Positions 48,389 to 57,899 of a DNA stretch of 64,000 nt are shown piece after piece. The notes under the pieces were generated by a model that saw only the letters and a program-made list of their open reading frames with translations, made no database searches and was not told the origin of the DNA. The stretch is from NCBI GenBank assembly GCA_947500575.1, contig CANMSI010000002.1, forward strand, positions 1-64,000, in the 5' to 3' direction. How positions within the stretch are numbered: the stretch's first letter is position 1; every line of letters begins with the position of its first letter. A program made the translations under genes and the position numbers. The DNA is from an uncultured Flavobacteriaceae bacterium. GTDB taxonomy: Bacteria; Bacteroidota; Bacteroidia; Flavobacteriales; Flavobacteriaceae.

Positions 48389-48449
48389 ACCTGTAAGACG
48401 ACACCTATAAGGAAGAGGTTACATATTGCCGTGCAATCCGGATAGGAAA

Positions 48450-49364
48450 TTATACCTTAATGGCTAACCCACTGCTAGCTTTTACTTGATTAACGCCGTC
48501 AAAATAAAAGTCAATACGTCCTACATTAATACCGTAGCACCCCACCTGATTTACTAAGACACTGCTACCTTTGAGGTTTTGTATCACTCTTGGACGTTCT
48601 AGAAAGGTGTGGGTATGGCCTCCTATAATGAGATCTGTATACATAGTTCTTTGCGCAATTTTTACATCGTCTGGTCTATTTACATCTTTGTATTCATAGC
48701 CAAGATGTGACAAGCAAATTATAATATCACAAAGCTCTTCTGTTTTCAATCGCTCTTCCATATCCTGAGCAATTTCATAGGGATTCTGATATACAGTCTC
48801 TTTATAAAGCTTTTTTGTAACAAGCCCTGTAAGTTCAATCCCTAAACCATAGACTCCTATTTTGATACCGTTAAGAGTGTATATTTTATATGGTTTTACA
48901 AAACCATCCATAACGGTATTGCTGAAATCATAGTTGGCACATAGTAACTCAAATTTTGCATGAGGTAATTGTGCGTAGAGCCCATCTATGCCATTGTCAA
49001 AATCGTGATTGCCAATAGCGGAAGCATCATATTTAAGCATACTCATAAGCTTAAATTCCAATTCGCCACCATAAAAATTAAAATAAGGAGTGCCCTGAAA
49101 AATATCACCAGCATCAAATAATAAGGTATACTTATTTTCTTCACGTATTTTTTGGATTAACCCCGCACGACGGGCAAGTCCACCTAAATTGGGGTAGAAA
49201 TCATGATCCTTTGGAAATACATCAATATGGCTATGTACATCATTGGTATGCAAAATGGTAATCTTCTTTGGGTGTTTTAGATCGCACGACTGCAATGATA
49301 ATCCACCCAAACCAACAAAAGACGCGGTAGCTGCACTTTTAGAGATAAATTTTCTTCTATTCAT
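48450..49364 (-). CDS. Tat-exported metallophosphatase, 5'-nucleotidase N-terminal half
   Basis: About 304 residues from the ATG at 49364. The twin-arginine signal MNRRKFISKSAATASF is followed by a Tat-type hydrophobic core. The calcineurin-like site is ILHTNDVHSHID, LLFDAGDIFQG, AIGNHDFDNG and IIGGHTHTF. It is the catalytic half of UshA-type 5'-nucleotidases; the substrate-binding half is encoded by the next gene upstream, which ends 1 base before this ATG. Confidence 0.93.
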   Translation of the reverse strand: MNRRKFISKSAATASFVGLGGLSLQSCDLKHPKKITILHTNDVHSHIDVFPKDHDFYPNLGGLARRAGLIQKIREENKYTLLFDAGDIFQGTPYFNFYGGELEFKLMSMLKYDASAIGNHDFDNGIDGLYAQLPHAKFELLCANYDFSNTVMDGFVKPYKIYTLNGIKIGVYGLGIELTGLVTKKLYKETVYQNPYEIAQDMEERLKTEELCDIIICLSHLGYEYKDVNRPDDVKIAQRTMYTDLIIGGHTHTFLERPRVIQNLKGSSVLVNQVGCYGINVGRIDFYFDGVNQVKASSGLAIKV

Positions 49365-49365
49365 A

Positions 49366-50130
49366 TCAGTCGGTTTGTATAAAACGATCATCAACTAGGG
49401 GTGCAATAGTATCATTATCCTTAAAATGATCAATGATTGCATTTCTAATGAGGTAATCTATTTCCGTAACTTCTTCCGCTTCTTTGAAAAAACCCATGTT
49501 ATCGCCACCACTTACCAGGTAGTCAGAGGTTGCTACATGATAAATTCGATTCTCGTCAAAAGGTTTTCCTTGTATATCTGCAGATTGGAGTCGTTTGTTT
49601 TTATCCATTACAATACGGAGGCCAGCAATGGGATGTGCTCGTCCAGAATTAATTAAAAAAGAAATTAAATCTCGTACAGCCTTTCCCTTCATAGCCACAA
49701 CAACGATATTGTTCTCAAAAGGCATCACTTGGTATGCCGTTCGGGCAGAAACCTTCCCTTTAGATATAATAGATCGAATACCTCCGTGGTTTAAAACCAC
49801 AAAATCTACTTCTTTACCAGTACGTAGTTTAAACACTTTGTTAGCACGTTCTAATATAATATCGGCCATCAGATTCCCTGCAGTGGTGTTGTAGGCACCA
49901 TCTGTTTTGGAGATGGTGTGGGGTGCATAGGCTAAAGTACTATCCAAGACGGTGTTAACTCGAAGACGATATGGCTCTATGAAGGCTTGAACAGAATCCA
50001 CGGCGGCAATAGAATCAGTAATAGAGAGTTGCTTACCTTCTATTTCCGTAAGCTGAGATTTTTGATCTTTACAAGAGCTACATATGATAATTGTTATAAA
50101 TATAACAAAATGTTGTATTTTTAAATTCAT
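49366..50130 (-). CDS. Lipoprotein, 5'-nucleotidase C-terminal half
   Basis: 254 residues with a lipobox (IIICSSC) and the 5'-nucleotidase C-terminal domain: TAGNLMADIILERA, VDFVVLNHGGIRS, and the substrate-binding VATSDYLVSGGDNMGFF. In UshA this is fused to the phosphoesterase half. Here the two are separate but adjacent and surely co-transcribed. One is lipid-anchored and the other Tat-exported, so they probably meet in the periplasm. Confidence 0.92.
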   Translation of the reverse strand: MNLKIQHFVIFITIIICSSCKDQKSQLTEIEGKQLSITDSIAAVDSVQAFIEPYRLRVNTVLDSTLAYAPHTISKTDGAYNTTAGNLMADIILERANKVFKLRTGKEVDFVVLNHGGIRSIISKGKVSARTAYQVMPFENNIVVVAMKGKAVRDLISFLINSGRAHPIAGLRIVMDKNKRLQSADIQGKPFDENRIYHVATSDYLVSGGDNMGFFKEAEEVTEIDYLIRNAIIDHFKDNDTIAPLVDDRFIQTD

Positions 50131-50139
50131 TTTCCTCTT

Positions 50140-50147
50140 TATCTTTG
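50140..50147 (+). promoter_or_regulatory. Promoter -7 element upstream of the dapA operon
   Basis: TATCTTTG matches TAnnTTTG, 44 bases before the ATG at 50191. A TTG at 50113-50115 is slightly too far (24-base spacer) for the classical -33. Confidence 0.55.
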
Positions 50148-50190
50148 CGTCAGATTTGCATGGATATTAATTACATTTGTAGAAATGTAA

Positions 50191-50730
50191 ATGTACATGT
50201 TTTTAAAGGGAATTAAGGATAAATTTAAGTACAAATCTGCTGTCAAAGTGTTAAAGGAACTCATGAATAACCCTTTACCAACGGCTCAGAGAAGTCAGGG
50301 AATTACTGCTATTGGTTGTATTGTTGACCTAGATAATTTTGAAGATGCGAACGTTTTTTTTGATTTAGTAGAAGAATTTTCTTTACGTCCCAATGCTGTC
50401 AAAATCATTGGATATAAGAGTTATTATGATAAGAATTCACCTTATGCAACACCCGTTTTTTCAGATAAAGATTTGGGTTGGGGTGGTGAGATAGAAAATA
50501 GCTATGCTTTGGAGTTTTTAAGTAGAGAATACGATCTGCTCATCAACTATTATAACGAAGAAAACCTATTAATGCAATTGATGACAGTCAAGACCAAATC
50601 TCGAATGAAAGTAGGTTTTGAAGAAGTAGATAAGAATTTAAATGATTTGATTATCAAAGCACCTATGAAGGACTTTAAACTATTCAAAAAAGAACTTCAA
50701 AAGTATTTAACGGTGCTTAAAGAGGTATAA
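50191..50730 (+). CDS. DUF6913-like protein upstream of dapA
   Basis: 179 residues with no signal peptide or membrane segment. A thioredoxin-unlike alpha/beta pattern includes [20 protein letters not shown] and [20 protein letters not shown] recall a flavobacterial family (DUF6913) with this neighbour dapA, but the name is not certain. Two in-frame ATGs (50191, 50197); the second gives [11 protein letters not shown]. It lies 2 bases before dapA, so it is co-transcribed. Confidence 0.6.
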   Translation: MYMFLKGIKDKFKYKSAVKVLKELMNNPLPTAQRSQGITAIGCIVDLDNFEDANVFFDLVEEFSLRPNAVKIIGYKSYYDKNSPYATPVFSDKDLGWGGEIENSYALEFLSREYDLLINYYNEENLLMQLMTVKTKSRMKVGFEEVDKNLNDLIIKAPMKDFKLFKKELQKYLTVLKEV

Positions 50731-50732
50731 TA

Positions 50733-51623
50733 ATGAAACAGTTTTTGGGAACAGGTGTTGCCTTAGTTACTCCGTTTAAAGCAGATTTGTCAATAGATAC
50801 AGATGCCTTAACGCGAATTGTAAACTATAACATCCAAGAAGGAACGGACTATTTAGTGGTATTGGGTACTACCGGAGAAGCTGCCACTTTAAATACTACG
50901 GAAAAGCGATTGGTGATGAATACCGTAATTGCTGCTAATAATGGTAGATTACCTTTGGTGGTTGGTGTTGGAGGGAACAATACAATGGCGGTTGTAGCGG
51001 AGCTCAAGACACTAGATCTTACTGGTTTTGATGCTATTTTATCTGTTTCACCTTATTATAACAAGCCCACACAAGAAGGTATTTATCAGCATTTTAAAGC
51101 CATTGCCCACGCTGCACCACTTCCCATTATTGTTTATAATGTACCAGGTAGAACGGGAAGTAATTTGCTACCTGAAACCATCATACGTTTGGCAAACGAT
51201 TTTGACTCCATTGTTGCGGTTAAAGAAGCGTCTGGAGATATGGTTCAGATAATGCAACTCATAGAGAACAAGCCTCCAGATTTTATGGTAATTTCTGGAG
51301 ATGATTTTACAGCCTTGCCTACTGTACTTGCAGGCGGTTCGGGGGTTATTTCTGTTTTAGGACAGGGACTGCCGGCCGAATTTTCAAAAATGATCGAACT
51401 TGGTTTGGAGGGGAAAGGTGCAGAAGCTTATGCGCTTCATTACAGGCTGCAAGAGGGCATGCATCTAATTTTTGAGGAAGGTAATCCTGCAGGAATCAAG
51501 AGTGTTTTTGAAACAAAGAATTTGGCAAGTGGTTTGGTCAGATTACCGCTGATGGAAGCCTCAAATTCTTTAAAAAAGAAGATCACTACTTTTCTGCATT
51601 CTTTCGCTGAGGTACCTGCCTAG
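50733..51623 (+). CDS. dapA: 4-hydroxy-tetrahydrodipicolinate synthase
   Basis: 296 residues of the class I aldolase fold with [25 protein letters not shown] (catalytic Tyr), [11 protein letters not shown] and the Schiff-base lysine in AVKEASGD. It condenses pyruvate and aspartate semialdehyde to start diaminopimelate/lysine synthesis; dapF, a later step, is at 22.6 kb. Confidence 0.97.
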   Translation: MKQFLGTGVALVTPFKADLSIDTDALTRIVNYNIQEGTDYLVVLGTTGEAATLNTTEKRLVMNTVIAANNGRLPLVVGVGGNNTMAVVAELKTLDLTGFDAILSVSPYYNKPTQEGIYQHFKAIAHAAPLPIIVYNVPGRTGSNLLPETIIRLANDFDSIVAVKEASGDMVQIMQLIENKPPDFMVISGDDFTALPTVLAGGSGVISVLGQGLPAEFSKMIELGLEGKGAEAYALHYRLQEGMHLIFEEGNPAGIKSVFETKNLASGLVRLPLMEASNSLKKKITTFLHSFAEVPA

Positions 51624-51872
51624 AATAGCTTCTCTCGGTTAGATTTATGCTAACATATTTATGATCCGCAATGGCTGGTGCAATGGCATGGTATTTAAAT
51701 TCGTACTTATTTGATACTGTTTTTGTTAAGACAAAAAGGCTATTTTTAATGAGATGAATTTGCAATGTTTAGATGCCGTGTGAACGTTAAATCTTTTTTA
51801 AAAGCTTGTTGGGATGTAGTCGACCCGCTACTTTAGTGAAATAAAACTATTTTTTATTCCACCGATTATCCG

Positions 51873-51880
51873 TAATTTTG
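51873..51880 (+). promoter_or_regulatory. Promoter -7 element of bamD
   Basis: TAATTTTG matches TAnnTTTG. It is followed by the ATG at 51885 within 5 bases, so transcription starting about 6-7 bases downstream would exclude that ATG and favours the ATG at 51897. Confidence 0.55.
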
Positions 51881-51896
51881 CAAAATGTTTTTAAAA

Positions 51897-52706
51897 ATGA
51901 GACAACTTCTTTTTCTTTTCATCGCTTCCTTAGTTTTAAGCTCTTGTAGTGAGTATCAAAAGGTACTTAAAAATGAGGACATAAAAGTAAAATATGATTA
52001 TGCCCAGCGCATGTATGAAGAAAAAGATTTTAGACGTGCCAATCGTTTGTTCGAACAAATTGCTCCGAGATATGTAGGGAAGCCACAGGGAGAGCGCGTT
52101 ATGTTTTTTTATGCGAATACCTATTTCCAAATTAAAGACTACAATTTTGCGGGTTATCAATTTGAACGTTTTATAAAATCCTATCCCAAAAGCGACAAAG
52201 CACAAGAAGCTTCTTTTTTAGGAGCGAAGAGTTATTTTATGCTTTCACCCAAATATTCTATTGATCAGACAGATACGGATAAAGCATTACAGAAATTACA
52301 AAATTTTATAAATACCTATCCCGACTCAGAGTTTCTGCCAGAGGCTAATGAGATGGCACAGACACTGACGGTCAAAAAACAGAGGAAGGCTTTTGAAATT
52401 GGGAAACAGTTTAACAAGATTAGTAAATTTGACTATTCTTTTTTAACTCCCGCAATTGCTTCCATGGATAACTTTATTTCGGATAATCCAGGTTCAATTT
52501 TTAGAGAAGAAGCTTTATTTATTAAGTTTGAAGCAAGCACAAACCTTGGTTTAAATAGCTTTGATAATAAGAAGGCAGAGCGTTTTGAGGAAGCAAAACT
52601 TGTGTACAAAGATTTGTTCAAATATTTTCCAGAAACGAAATTTGCGAAAGAAGCAAACGGATTGTTAGAAAAAATAGAAAAAGAATTACAACAAATTTCC
52701 AAATAA
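51897..52706 (+). CDS. bamD: Outer-membrane protein assembly factor BamD
   Basis: About 269 residues: lipoprotein signal MRQLLFLFIASLVLSSCSEY, then TPR repeats (YAQRMYEEKDFRRANRLFEQ, YNFAGYQFERFIKSYPKSDK, LQNFINTYPDSEFLPEANEM). BamD is the essential TPR lipoprotein of the beta-barrel assembly complex. Start chosen from the promoter position and signal peptide. Followed by rpoZ on the same strand. Confidence 0.92.
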   Translation: MRQLLFLFIASLVLSSCSEYQKVLKNEDIKVKYDYAQRMYEEKDFRRANRLFEQIAPRYVGKPQGERVMFFYANTYFQIKDYNFAGYQFERFIKSYPKSDKAQEASFLGAKSYFMLSPKYSIDQTDTDKALQKLQNFINTYPDSEFLPEANEMAQTLTVKKQRKAFEIGKQFNKISKFDYSFLTPAIASMDNFISDNPGSIFREEALFIKFEASTNLGLNSFDNKKAERFEEAKLVYKDLFKYFPETKFAKEANGLLEKIEKELQQISK

Positions 52707-52745
52707 GTAGCATTCTTTTGGATACCATAAAATAAATGTATAGCG

Positions 52746-53078
52746 ATGAATATGAACGATTTAAAGAACTCAAAGGCACCAGTATCAACGGTGACAATTA
52801 ATAAAAATGAGTTCGATTCAAAGACCGACAATATTTATGAAGCAATTTCAATAGCCTCGAAAAGAGCTATTCAAATTAATTCTGAAATTAAGAAAGAACT
52901 CTTAGAAAAGCTCGAAGAATTTGCTACCTACAGCGATAGCTTGGAAGAAGTGTTTGAAAATAAAGAACAAATAGAGGTTTCTAAATTCTATGAAAAACTT
53001 CCTAAGCCGCATGCATTGGCTGTAATGGAATGGTTAGAAGACAGAATCTACTACAGAAATACTGAGAAAGATAATTAG
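52746..53078 (+). CDS. rpoZ: RNA polymerase omega subunit (Bacteroidota type)
   Basis: 110 residues with the omega pattern NIYEAISIASKRAIQINSEI (the conserved helix that folds onto beta'). The C-terminus is longer than in E. coli, as is common in Bacteroidota. Omega assists assembly of beta'. It lies between bamD and coaBC, a conserved flavobacterial order. Confidence 0.88.
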   Translation: MNMNDLKNSKAPVSTVTINKNEFDSKTDNIYEAISIASKRAIQINSEIKKELLEKLEEFATYSDSLEEVFENKEQIEVSKFYEKLPKPHALAVMEWLEDRIYYRNTEKDN

Positions 53079-53082
53079 TTCT

Positions 53083-54291
53083 ATGCTTCGCGGAAAACAT
53101 ATACTTCTAGGAATAACCGGAGGTATTGCCGCTTATAAGACAACTTTTTTAGTAAGGTTACTCATAAAAGCTGGCGCCGATGTTAAAGTAGTTTTAACGG
53201 AGAGCGCTAGCTCTTTTGTTTCACCTTTAACCTTATCAACATTATCCAAGAATCCCACTTTAACCGCTTTCGTTCAAAAAGAGGATGAAGTCAGTACCGC
53301 ATGGAATAACCATGTAGAACTAGGTCTTTGGGCAGATTTGATGCTCATTGCACCAGCAACAGCCAATACGCTTTCTAAGATGGCTAATGGGACCTGTGAT
53401 AATTTGTTGCTAGCTACCTACCTTTCGGCAAAATGTCCAGTATTTTTCGCACCAGCGATGGATTTAGACATGTACAAACATCCATCTTCTCAGGCTTCTT
53501 TTGAAAAATTGACGTCTTTTGGTAATATTATGATTCCCGCTACCTCTGGAGAACTAGCAAGTGGCTTGCATGGAGAAGGAAGAATGGCAGAGCCAGAAGA
53601 TATTGTTGCATTCATACATACATACCTTGCTAAAGATTTGCCTCTTAGTGGAAAGAAAGTTCTTATCACGGCAGGGCCAACACATGAAGCCATAGATCCA
53701 GTGCGCTTTATTGGAAATCATTCTTCTGGTCGTATGGGTTTCGAATTAGCAACAACCGCTGCGAAGCTTGGTGCAGAGGTAATTTTGGTTTCTGGTCCTT
53801 CACATTTAAATATAGAACATCCTTTTGTTCAGCTTATACGAGTGGTATCTGGTGAAGAGATGTATAATAGAGTACACGAACACTATGCTAATGTAGATAT
53901 TGCAATATGTGCTGCAGCCGTGGCAGATTACAAACCTAGCACCGTAGCCGAGCAAAAAATTAAAAAGAAATCAGATCAATTAACCATTGATTTGGTAAAA
54001 AATAAAGATATACTACGCTCGTTAGGAGAACAAAAAAGCAAGCAATTTTTAGTAGGCTTTGCTTTGGAGACAGAGAATGAATTGGAAAATGCGCAAGGAA
54101 AGCTGAAACGTAAGCATTTAGATGCCATTGTTTTAAACTCTTTAAACGATCCCGAAGCTGGTTTTGGAAAACCTACAAATAAAATCACTTTTATAGATAA
54201 GAATTTAGCGATTAAAACGTTTGATGTAAAGACCAAGGCTGAAGTAGCTGCGGACATTTTTCAAGAGATAATTAGCAGAATTCATGCGTAA
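53083..54291 (+). CDS. coaBC: Bifunctional phosphopantothenoylcysteine decarboxylase/synthetase
   Basis: 402 residues: flavoprotein CoaC domain (about 1-185, GITGGIAAYK, PATANTLSKMANGTCDNLL, FAPAMDLDMY) and CoaB domain with ITAGPTHEAIDPVRFIGNHS, AAVADYKP and KIKKKSDQLTIDLVKNKDIL (given by segments). It makes 4'-phosphopantetheine for CoA. Starts 4 bases after rpoZ. Confidence 0.96.
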   Translation: MLRGKHILLGITGGIAAYKTTFLVRLLIKAGADVKVVLTESASSFVSPLTLSTLSKNPTLTAFVQKEDEVSTAWNNHVELGLWADLMLIAPATANTLSKMANGTCDNLLLATYLSAKCPVFFAPAMDLDMYKHPSSQASFEKLTSFGNIMIPATSGELASGLHGEGRMAEPEDIVAFIHTYLAKDLPLSGKKVLITAGPTHEAIDPVRFIGNHSSGRMGFELATTAAKLGAEVILVSGPSHLNIEHPFVQLIRVVSGEEMYNRVHEHYANVDIAICAAAVADYKPSTVAEQKIKKKSDQLTIDLVKNKDILRSLGEQKSKQFLVGFALETENELENAQGKLKRKHLDAIVLNSLNDPEAGFGKPTNKITFIDKNLAIKTFDVKTKAEVAADIFQEIISRIHA

Positions 54292-55174
54292 GCTTTATAC
54301 AACAGTAATTTGCATTCTTTTTTCCTTTGTGGTGAAGGCACAAGAATTACAATGTACGGTCACAGTAAACTCGGATCAGGTTAGTCAAACGAATCAGCAA
54401 GTTTTTAAGACCTTAGAACGTTCTTTGAGTGATTTTATCAATAAAAGTAAATGGACCAATCGTACGTATAAAGAAAACGAAAGGGTCAATGCTCAAATGT
54501 TTATTACTGTAACTGAATTTGAATCTAGCAGATTTAAGGCAAATATTCAGATACAGTCGTCCAGACCAGTTTACAATACTTCCTACGATAGCCCTATTTT
54601 TAATTACAAAGACAATCAGTTCGATTTTGAATACATTGAATTTCAACCTTTGGTGTATAATAGAAATGTATTTGATTCTAATTTAGTGGGTGTTGTGTCT
54701 TATTATGTATATATCTTATTAGGTTTAGATGCCGATACCTTCTCTCTGGAAGGAGGAACGGAACATTTTAAACAAGCGCAACAGATAGTTACGCAAGCAC
54801 AGGGAAGCAATTTTAGAGGTTGGAGTCAAGATGCCGGAAGCCGCACACGTTTTGAATTGATAGATAACTTATTATCCAATACTTTTAGAGAGTATCGCAT
54901 AGCCATGTACAATTATCATCGCAAAGGCCTAGATGTTCTTGCTGATAACAATAGCACTGGAAAGCAAATTATTGCTGGTACCATGCGCTTATTTGAAACG
55001 CTCATTAAACGAAGACCGAATGCTTTTTTGATACAAACATTTTTTGATGCCAAGTCAGAAGAGATCAGAAATGTCTTTTCCGACGGCCCCAAAATTGATG
55101 TAGTGAAGTTAAAAGAAACATTAAATCGCATTGCACCTTTCTATTCCAATACCTGGAATGAAATAAAATACTGA
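54284..55174 (+). CDS. DUF4835-family secreted protein
   Basis: 296 residues with signal peptide (ending VVKAQ) and the DUF4835 features LQCTVTVNSDQVSQTNQQVF, SSRPVYNTSYDSPIFNYKD and FYSNTWNEIKY at the end. It overlaps coaBC by 8 bases and precedes recN. The role is unknown; its position in an essential operon hints at an envelope function. Confidence 0.88.
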   Translation: MRKLYTTVICILFSFVVKAQELQCTVTVNSDQVSQTNQQVFKTLERSLSDFINKSKWTNRTYKENERVNAQMFITVTEFESSRFKANIQIQSSRPVYNTSYDSPIFNYKDNQFDFEYIEFQPLVYNRNVFDSNLVGVVSYYVYILLGLDADTFSLEGGTEHFKQAQQIVTQAQGSNFRGWSQDAGSRTRFELIDNLLSNTFREYRIAMYNYHRKGLDVLADNNSTGKQIIAGTMRLFETLIKRRPNAFLIQTFFDAKSEEIRNVFSDGPKIDVVKLKETLNRIAPFYSNTWNEIKY

Positions 55175-55233
55175 TCAAGATTCTTTACCAATAGAATATC
55201 AATTATATTTATCCCTTTAATTGATACAATATT

Positions 55234-56886
55234 TTGATTAGTTCTCTTTCTATAAAAAATTATGCCTTAATAGACCATTTGGAGGTCTCTTTTGATCGTG
55301 GATTTACCTGTATAACTGGTGAAACCGGGGCAGGAAAGTCTATTCTCTTGGGAGGTTTGTCTCTTATACTTGGTAAAAGAGCAGATTTATCTTCTTTGCA
55401 AGACAAAGATCGAAAATGTGTTATTGAAGCTGAGTTCGATATTAAAAACTACCAATTGAAATCATTTTTTGATGCAAATGATTTGGATTATGAACCAACT
55501 ACTATTATTCGAAGAGAGATACTTCCTAGTGGTAAATCTAGAGCCTTTATTAATGATTCTCCAGCAGTACTAACTGTTTTAACTGCTTTGGGAAATCAAT
55601 TAATTGATGTGCATTCGCAACATCAAACGATGCAGCTAACAGAAAACGATTTTCAATTACGGGTCATAGATGCCTTAGCAGCTAATACAGAGCGTTTACA
55701 GAATTATAAAAAGCAATTAATTGCATACCGAGCTACAGAGAAAGAACTGCAGACTTTAATAGATTTTCAGCAACAGGCAAATAAGGAACAAGATTATAAT
55801 AGTTTTTTACTCAAAGAATTGGAAGAAGCTCCTTTGAAACTTGGTATTCAAGATGAACTAGAAGAGCAATATGAGCAATTGAATAATGTAGAAGTGATTA
55901 TGGAAGCCCTCTCAAAGAGTGGACAACTATTAAATAATGAGCAAGTAGGGATCCTAGCTTTACTTTTGGAATTAAAACAAACTTCTCAAAGACTAGCTAG
56001 TTTTGGGAATCAATTTGTGAGCGTTAATGAACGTATACAATCAGTAGCCATTGAAATGGACGATTTGGCTAGTGAGCTTCAAATCGCACAAGATGGAGTA
56101 GAGGCTAATCCGCAATTGTTGGAAGCAGTAAATGAGAAGCTACAGTTATTATATGATTTACAAAAAAAGCACAATGTAGCAGATGTAGCAGGTTTAATAA
56201 GCTTAATGGAAGAGTTGAGTGAGAAAGTATCTGCAACAGAAAATGCGGAAGCTAGGATAGAAGAAAAACAGCAGTTACTTGCGCAACAACATAAGGCTTT
56301 AGTAGCTTTGGGCCAAGAACTTGGCGTACATAGGAGTAAGGTAATTCCATTGCTAAAAAAACAACTAGAAGAACGCTTAGCTTCTTTGGGTATGCCTAGT
56401 GCTACTTTTCAAATTAGTGTAAAGACTACAGACGATTTTAAAAGTACGGGTACCGACGATTTGCTTTTTCTCTTTTCTGCCAATAAGGGCTCGGACTATG
56501 GAGCATTAAAGAAGGTAGCTTCTGGAGGAGAATTATCCAGAATTATGCTTACTATTAAGTCAATTTTAGCGCAATATGAGCAGCTTCCTTCGCTCATGTT
56601 TGATGAAATAGATACAGGAGTTTCTGGCGAAATATCAAATAGAATGGGAAGCATTATGCAAGAAATGAGTAAAACCATGCAGCTTTTCTCAATAACGCAT
56701 TTACCGCAAGTGGCCTCCAAAGGCGATCAGCATTTCAAAGTATACAAAGAAGAAGATGGAGGTTTAACGAGAACTAAAATGAAATTGCTTACACAAGATG
56801 AACGTGTAGTAGAATTGGCAGAGATGCTAGGAGGGAAGGCCTTATCAGACTCAGCAATGGCACATGCAAGAGAGTTACTTAATTAG
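55234..56886 (+). CDS. recN: DNA repair ATPase RecN
   Basis: 550 residues, SMC-like: N-terminal Walker A GETGAGKS, central coiled coil (about 155-370), then the signature SGGELSRIMLTIK and Walker B LMFDEIDTGVSG. It holds broken ends during double-strand-break repair. The start is TTG at 55234; an in-frame TGA lies only three codons upstream and there is no ATG between, so initiation at TTG is well supported. Confidence 0.95.
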   Translation: MISSLSIKNYALIDHLEVSFDRGFTCITGETGAGKSILLGGLSLILGKRADLSSLQDKDRKCVIEAEFDIKNYQLKSFFDANDLDYEPTTIIRREILPSGKSRAFINDSPAVLTVLTALGNQLIDVHSQHQTMQLTENDFQLRVIDALAANTERLQNYKKQLIAYRATEKELQTLIDFQQQANKEQDYNSFLLKELEEAPLKLGIQDELEEQYEQLNNVEVIMEALSKSGQLLNNEQVGILALLLELKQTSQRLASFGNQFVSVNERIQSVAIEMDDLASELQIAQDGVEANPQLLEAVNEKLQLLYDLQKKHNVADVAGLISLMEELSEKVSATENAEARIEEKQQLLAQQHKALVALGQELGVHRSKVIPLLKKQLEERLASLGMPSATFQISVKTTDDFKSTGTDDLLFLFSANKGSDYGALKKVASGGELSRIMLTIKSILAQYEQLPSLMFDEIDTGVSGEISNRMGSIMQEMSKTMQLFSITHLPQVASKGDQHFKVYKEEDGGLTRTKMKLLTQDERVVELAEMLGGKALSDSAMAHARELLN

Positions 56887-56955
56887 CATTCTACCTTGGG
56901 TTTCTTATCAAATTAAATCCACTTATATGGGCTTCGGGCATCCAACTTTTTTAAA

Positions 56956-56963
56956 TATCTTTG
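56956..56963 (+). promoter_or_regulatory. Promoter -7 element of fabI
   Basis: TATCTTTG matches TAnnTTTG, 31 bases before the fabI ATG. No clear -33 element. Confidence 0.6.
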
Positions 56964-56994
56964 ACCACCAATAACAACTACTGAAATAAACAAC

Positions 56995-57807
56995 ATGTCA
57001 TACAACTTATTAAAAGGAAAAAAAGGGATCATTTTTGGAGCGTTAGATGAGCATTCAATTGCTTGGAAAACTGCAGAGCGCGTGCATGCAGAAGGAGGAA
57101 CTTTTGTACTTACCAATGCGCCTATTGCTATGAGAATGGGTCAGATAAAAGAGTTGGCTGAGCAAACAGGATCTGAGATCATTCCTGCGGATGCAACGAA
57201 TGAAGAAGACTTACAAAACTTGGTAACAAAGTCGATGGAAATTCTTGGCGGCAAATTAGATTTTGTGCTTCATTCTATTGGAATGTCTGTGAATGTTCGT
57301 AAAGGAAGAGCCTATACAGATGAGAAGTACGATTTTACTACCAAAGGTTGGGATGTTTCTGCACTTTCTTTTCACAAGGTAATGCAAAGCCTGTATAAAG
57401 AAGATGCTATGAATGAATGGGGCAGTATTGTGGCCCTAACCTATATGGCAGCGCAACGCACCTTTCCAGACTATAATGACATGGCAGATAACAAAGCGTA
57501 TTTAGAATCTGTAGCCCGTAGTTTTGGATACTTTTTTGGAAAAGAGAAAAAAGTACGTGTGAATACCATTTCTCAATCTCCAACACCTACTACCGCAGGG
57601 CAAGGTGTAAAAGGTTTTGACGGATTTATTAGTTATGCCGAAAAAATGTCTCCTCTTGGTAATGCTTCTGCCCAAGATTGCGCAGATTATACCATAAGCT
57701 TGTTCTCTGATCTCACTAAAAAGGTAACCATGCAAAATCTGTTTCACGATGGTGGTTTTTCTAATACTGGGGTAAGTCAGGAAGTTATTGATCATTTTAC
57801 AGAATAG
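56995..57807 (+). CDS. fabI: Enoyl-[acyl-carrier-protein] reductase (NADH)
   Basis: 270 residues of the FabI short-chain dehydrogenase branch: GKKGIIFGALDEHSIAWKTA at the N-terminus, SIGM, and the active-site pair Tyr-x6-Lys in YNDMADNKAYLES. It catalyses the last step of fatty-acid elongation and is the target of triclosan-type inhibitors in other bacteria. Monocistronic by its own promoter. Confidence 0.96.
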   Translation: MSYNLLKGKKGIIFGALDEHSIAWKTAERVHAEGGTFVLTNAPIAMRMGQIKELAEQTGSEIIPADATNEEDLQNLVTKSMEILGGKLDFVLHSIGMSVNVRKGRAYTDEKYDFTTKGWDVSALSFHKVMQSLYKEDAMNEWGSIVALTYMAAQRTFPDYNDMADNKAYLESVARSFGYFFGKEKKVRVNTISQSPTPTTAGQGVKGFDGFISYAEKMSPLGNASAQDCADYTISLFSDLTKKVTMQNLFHDGGFSNTGVSQEVIDHFTE

Positions 57808-57899
57808 GATATAATGTTTCGTTGCTCCTAAATAGGGAGCATGTTTTAGAGCTATTTTAGATACAAATTGAATGTGGTAACTGCATTTTTAATCATACC

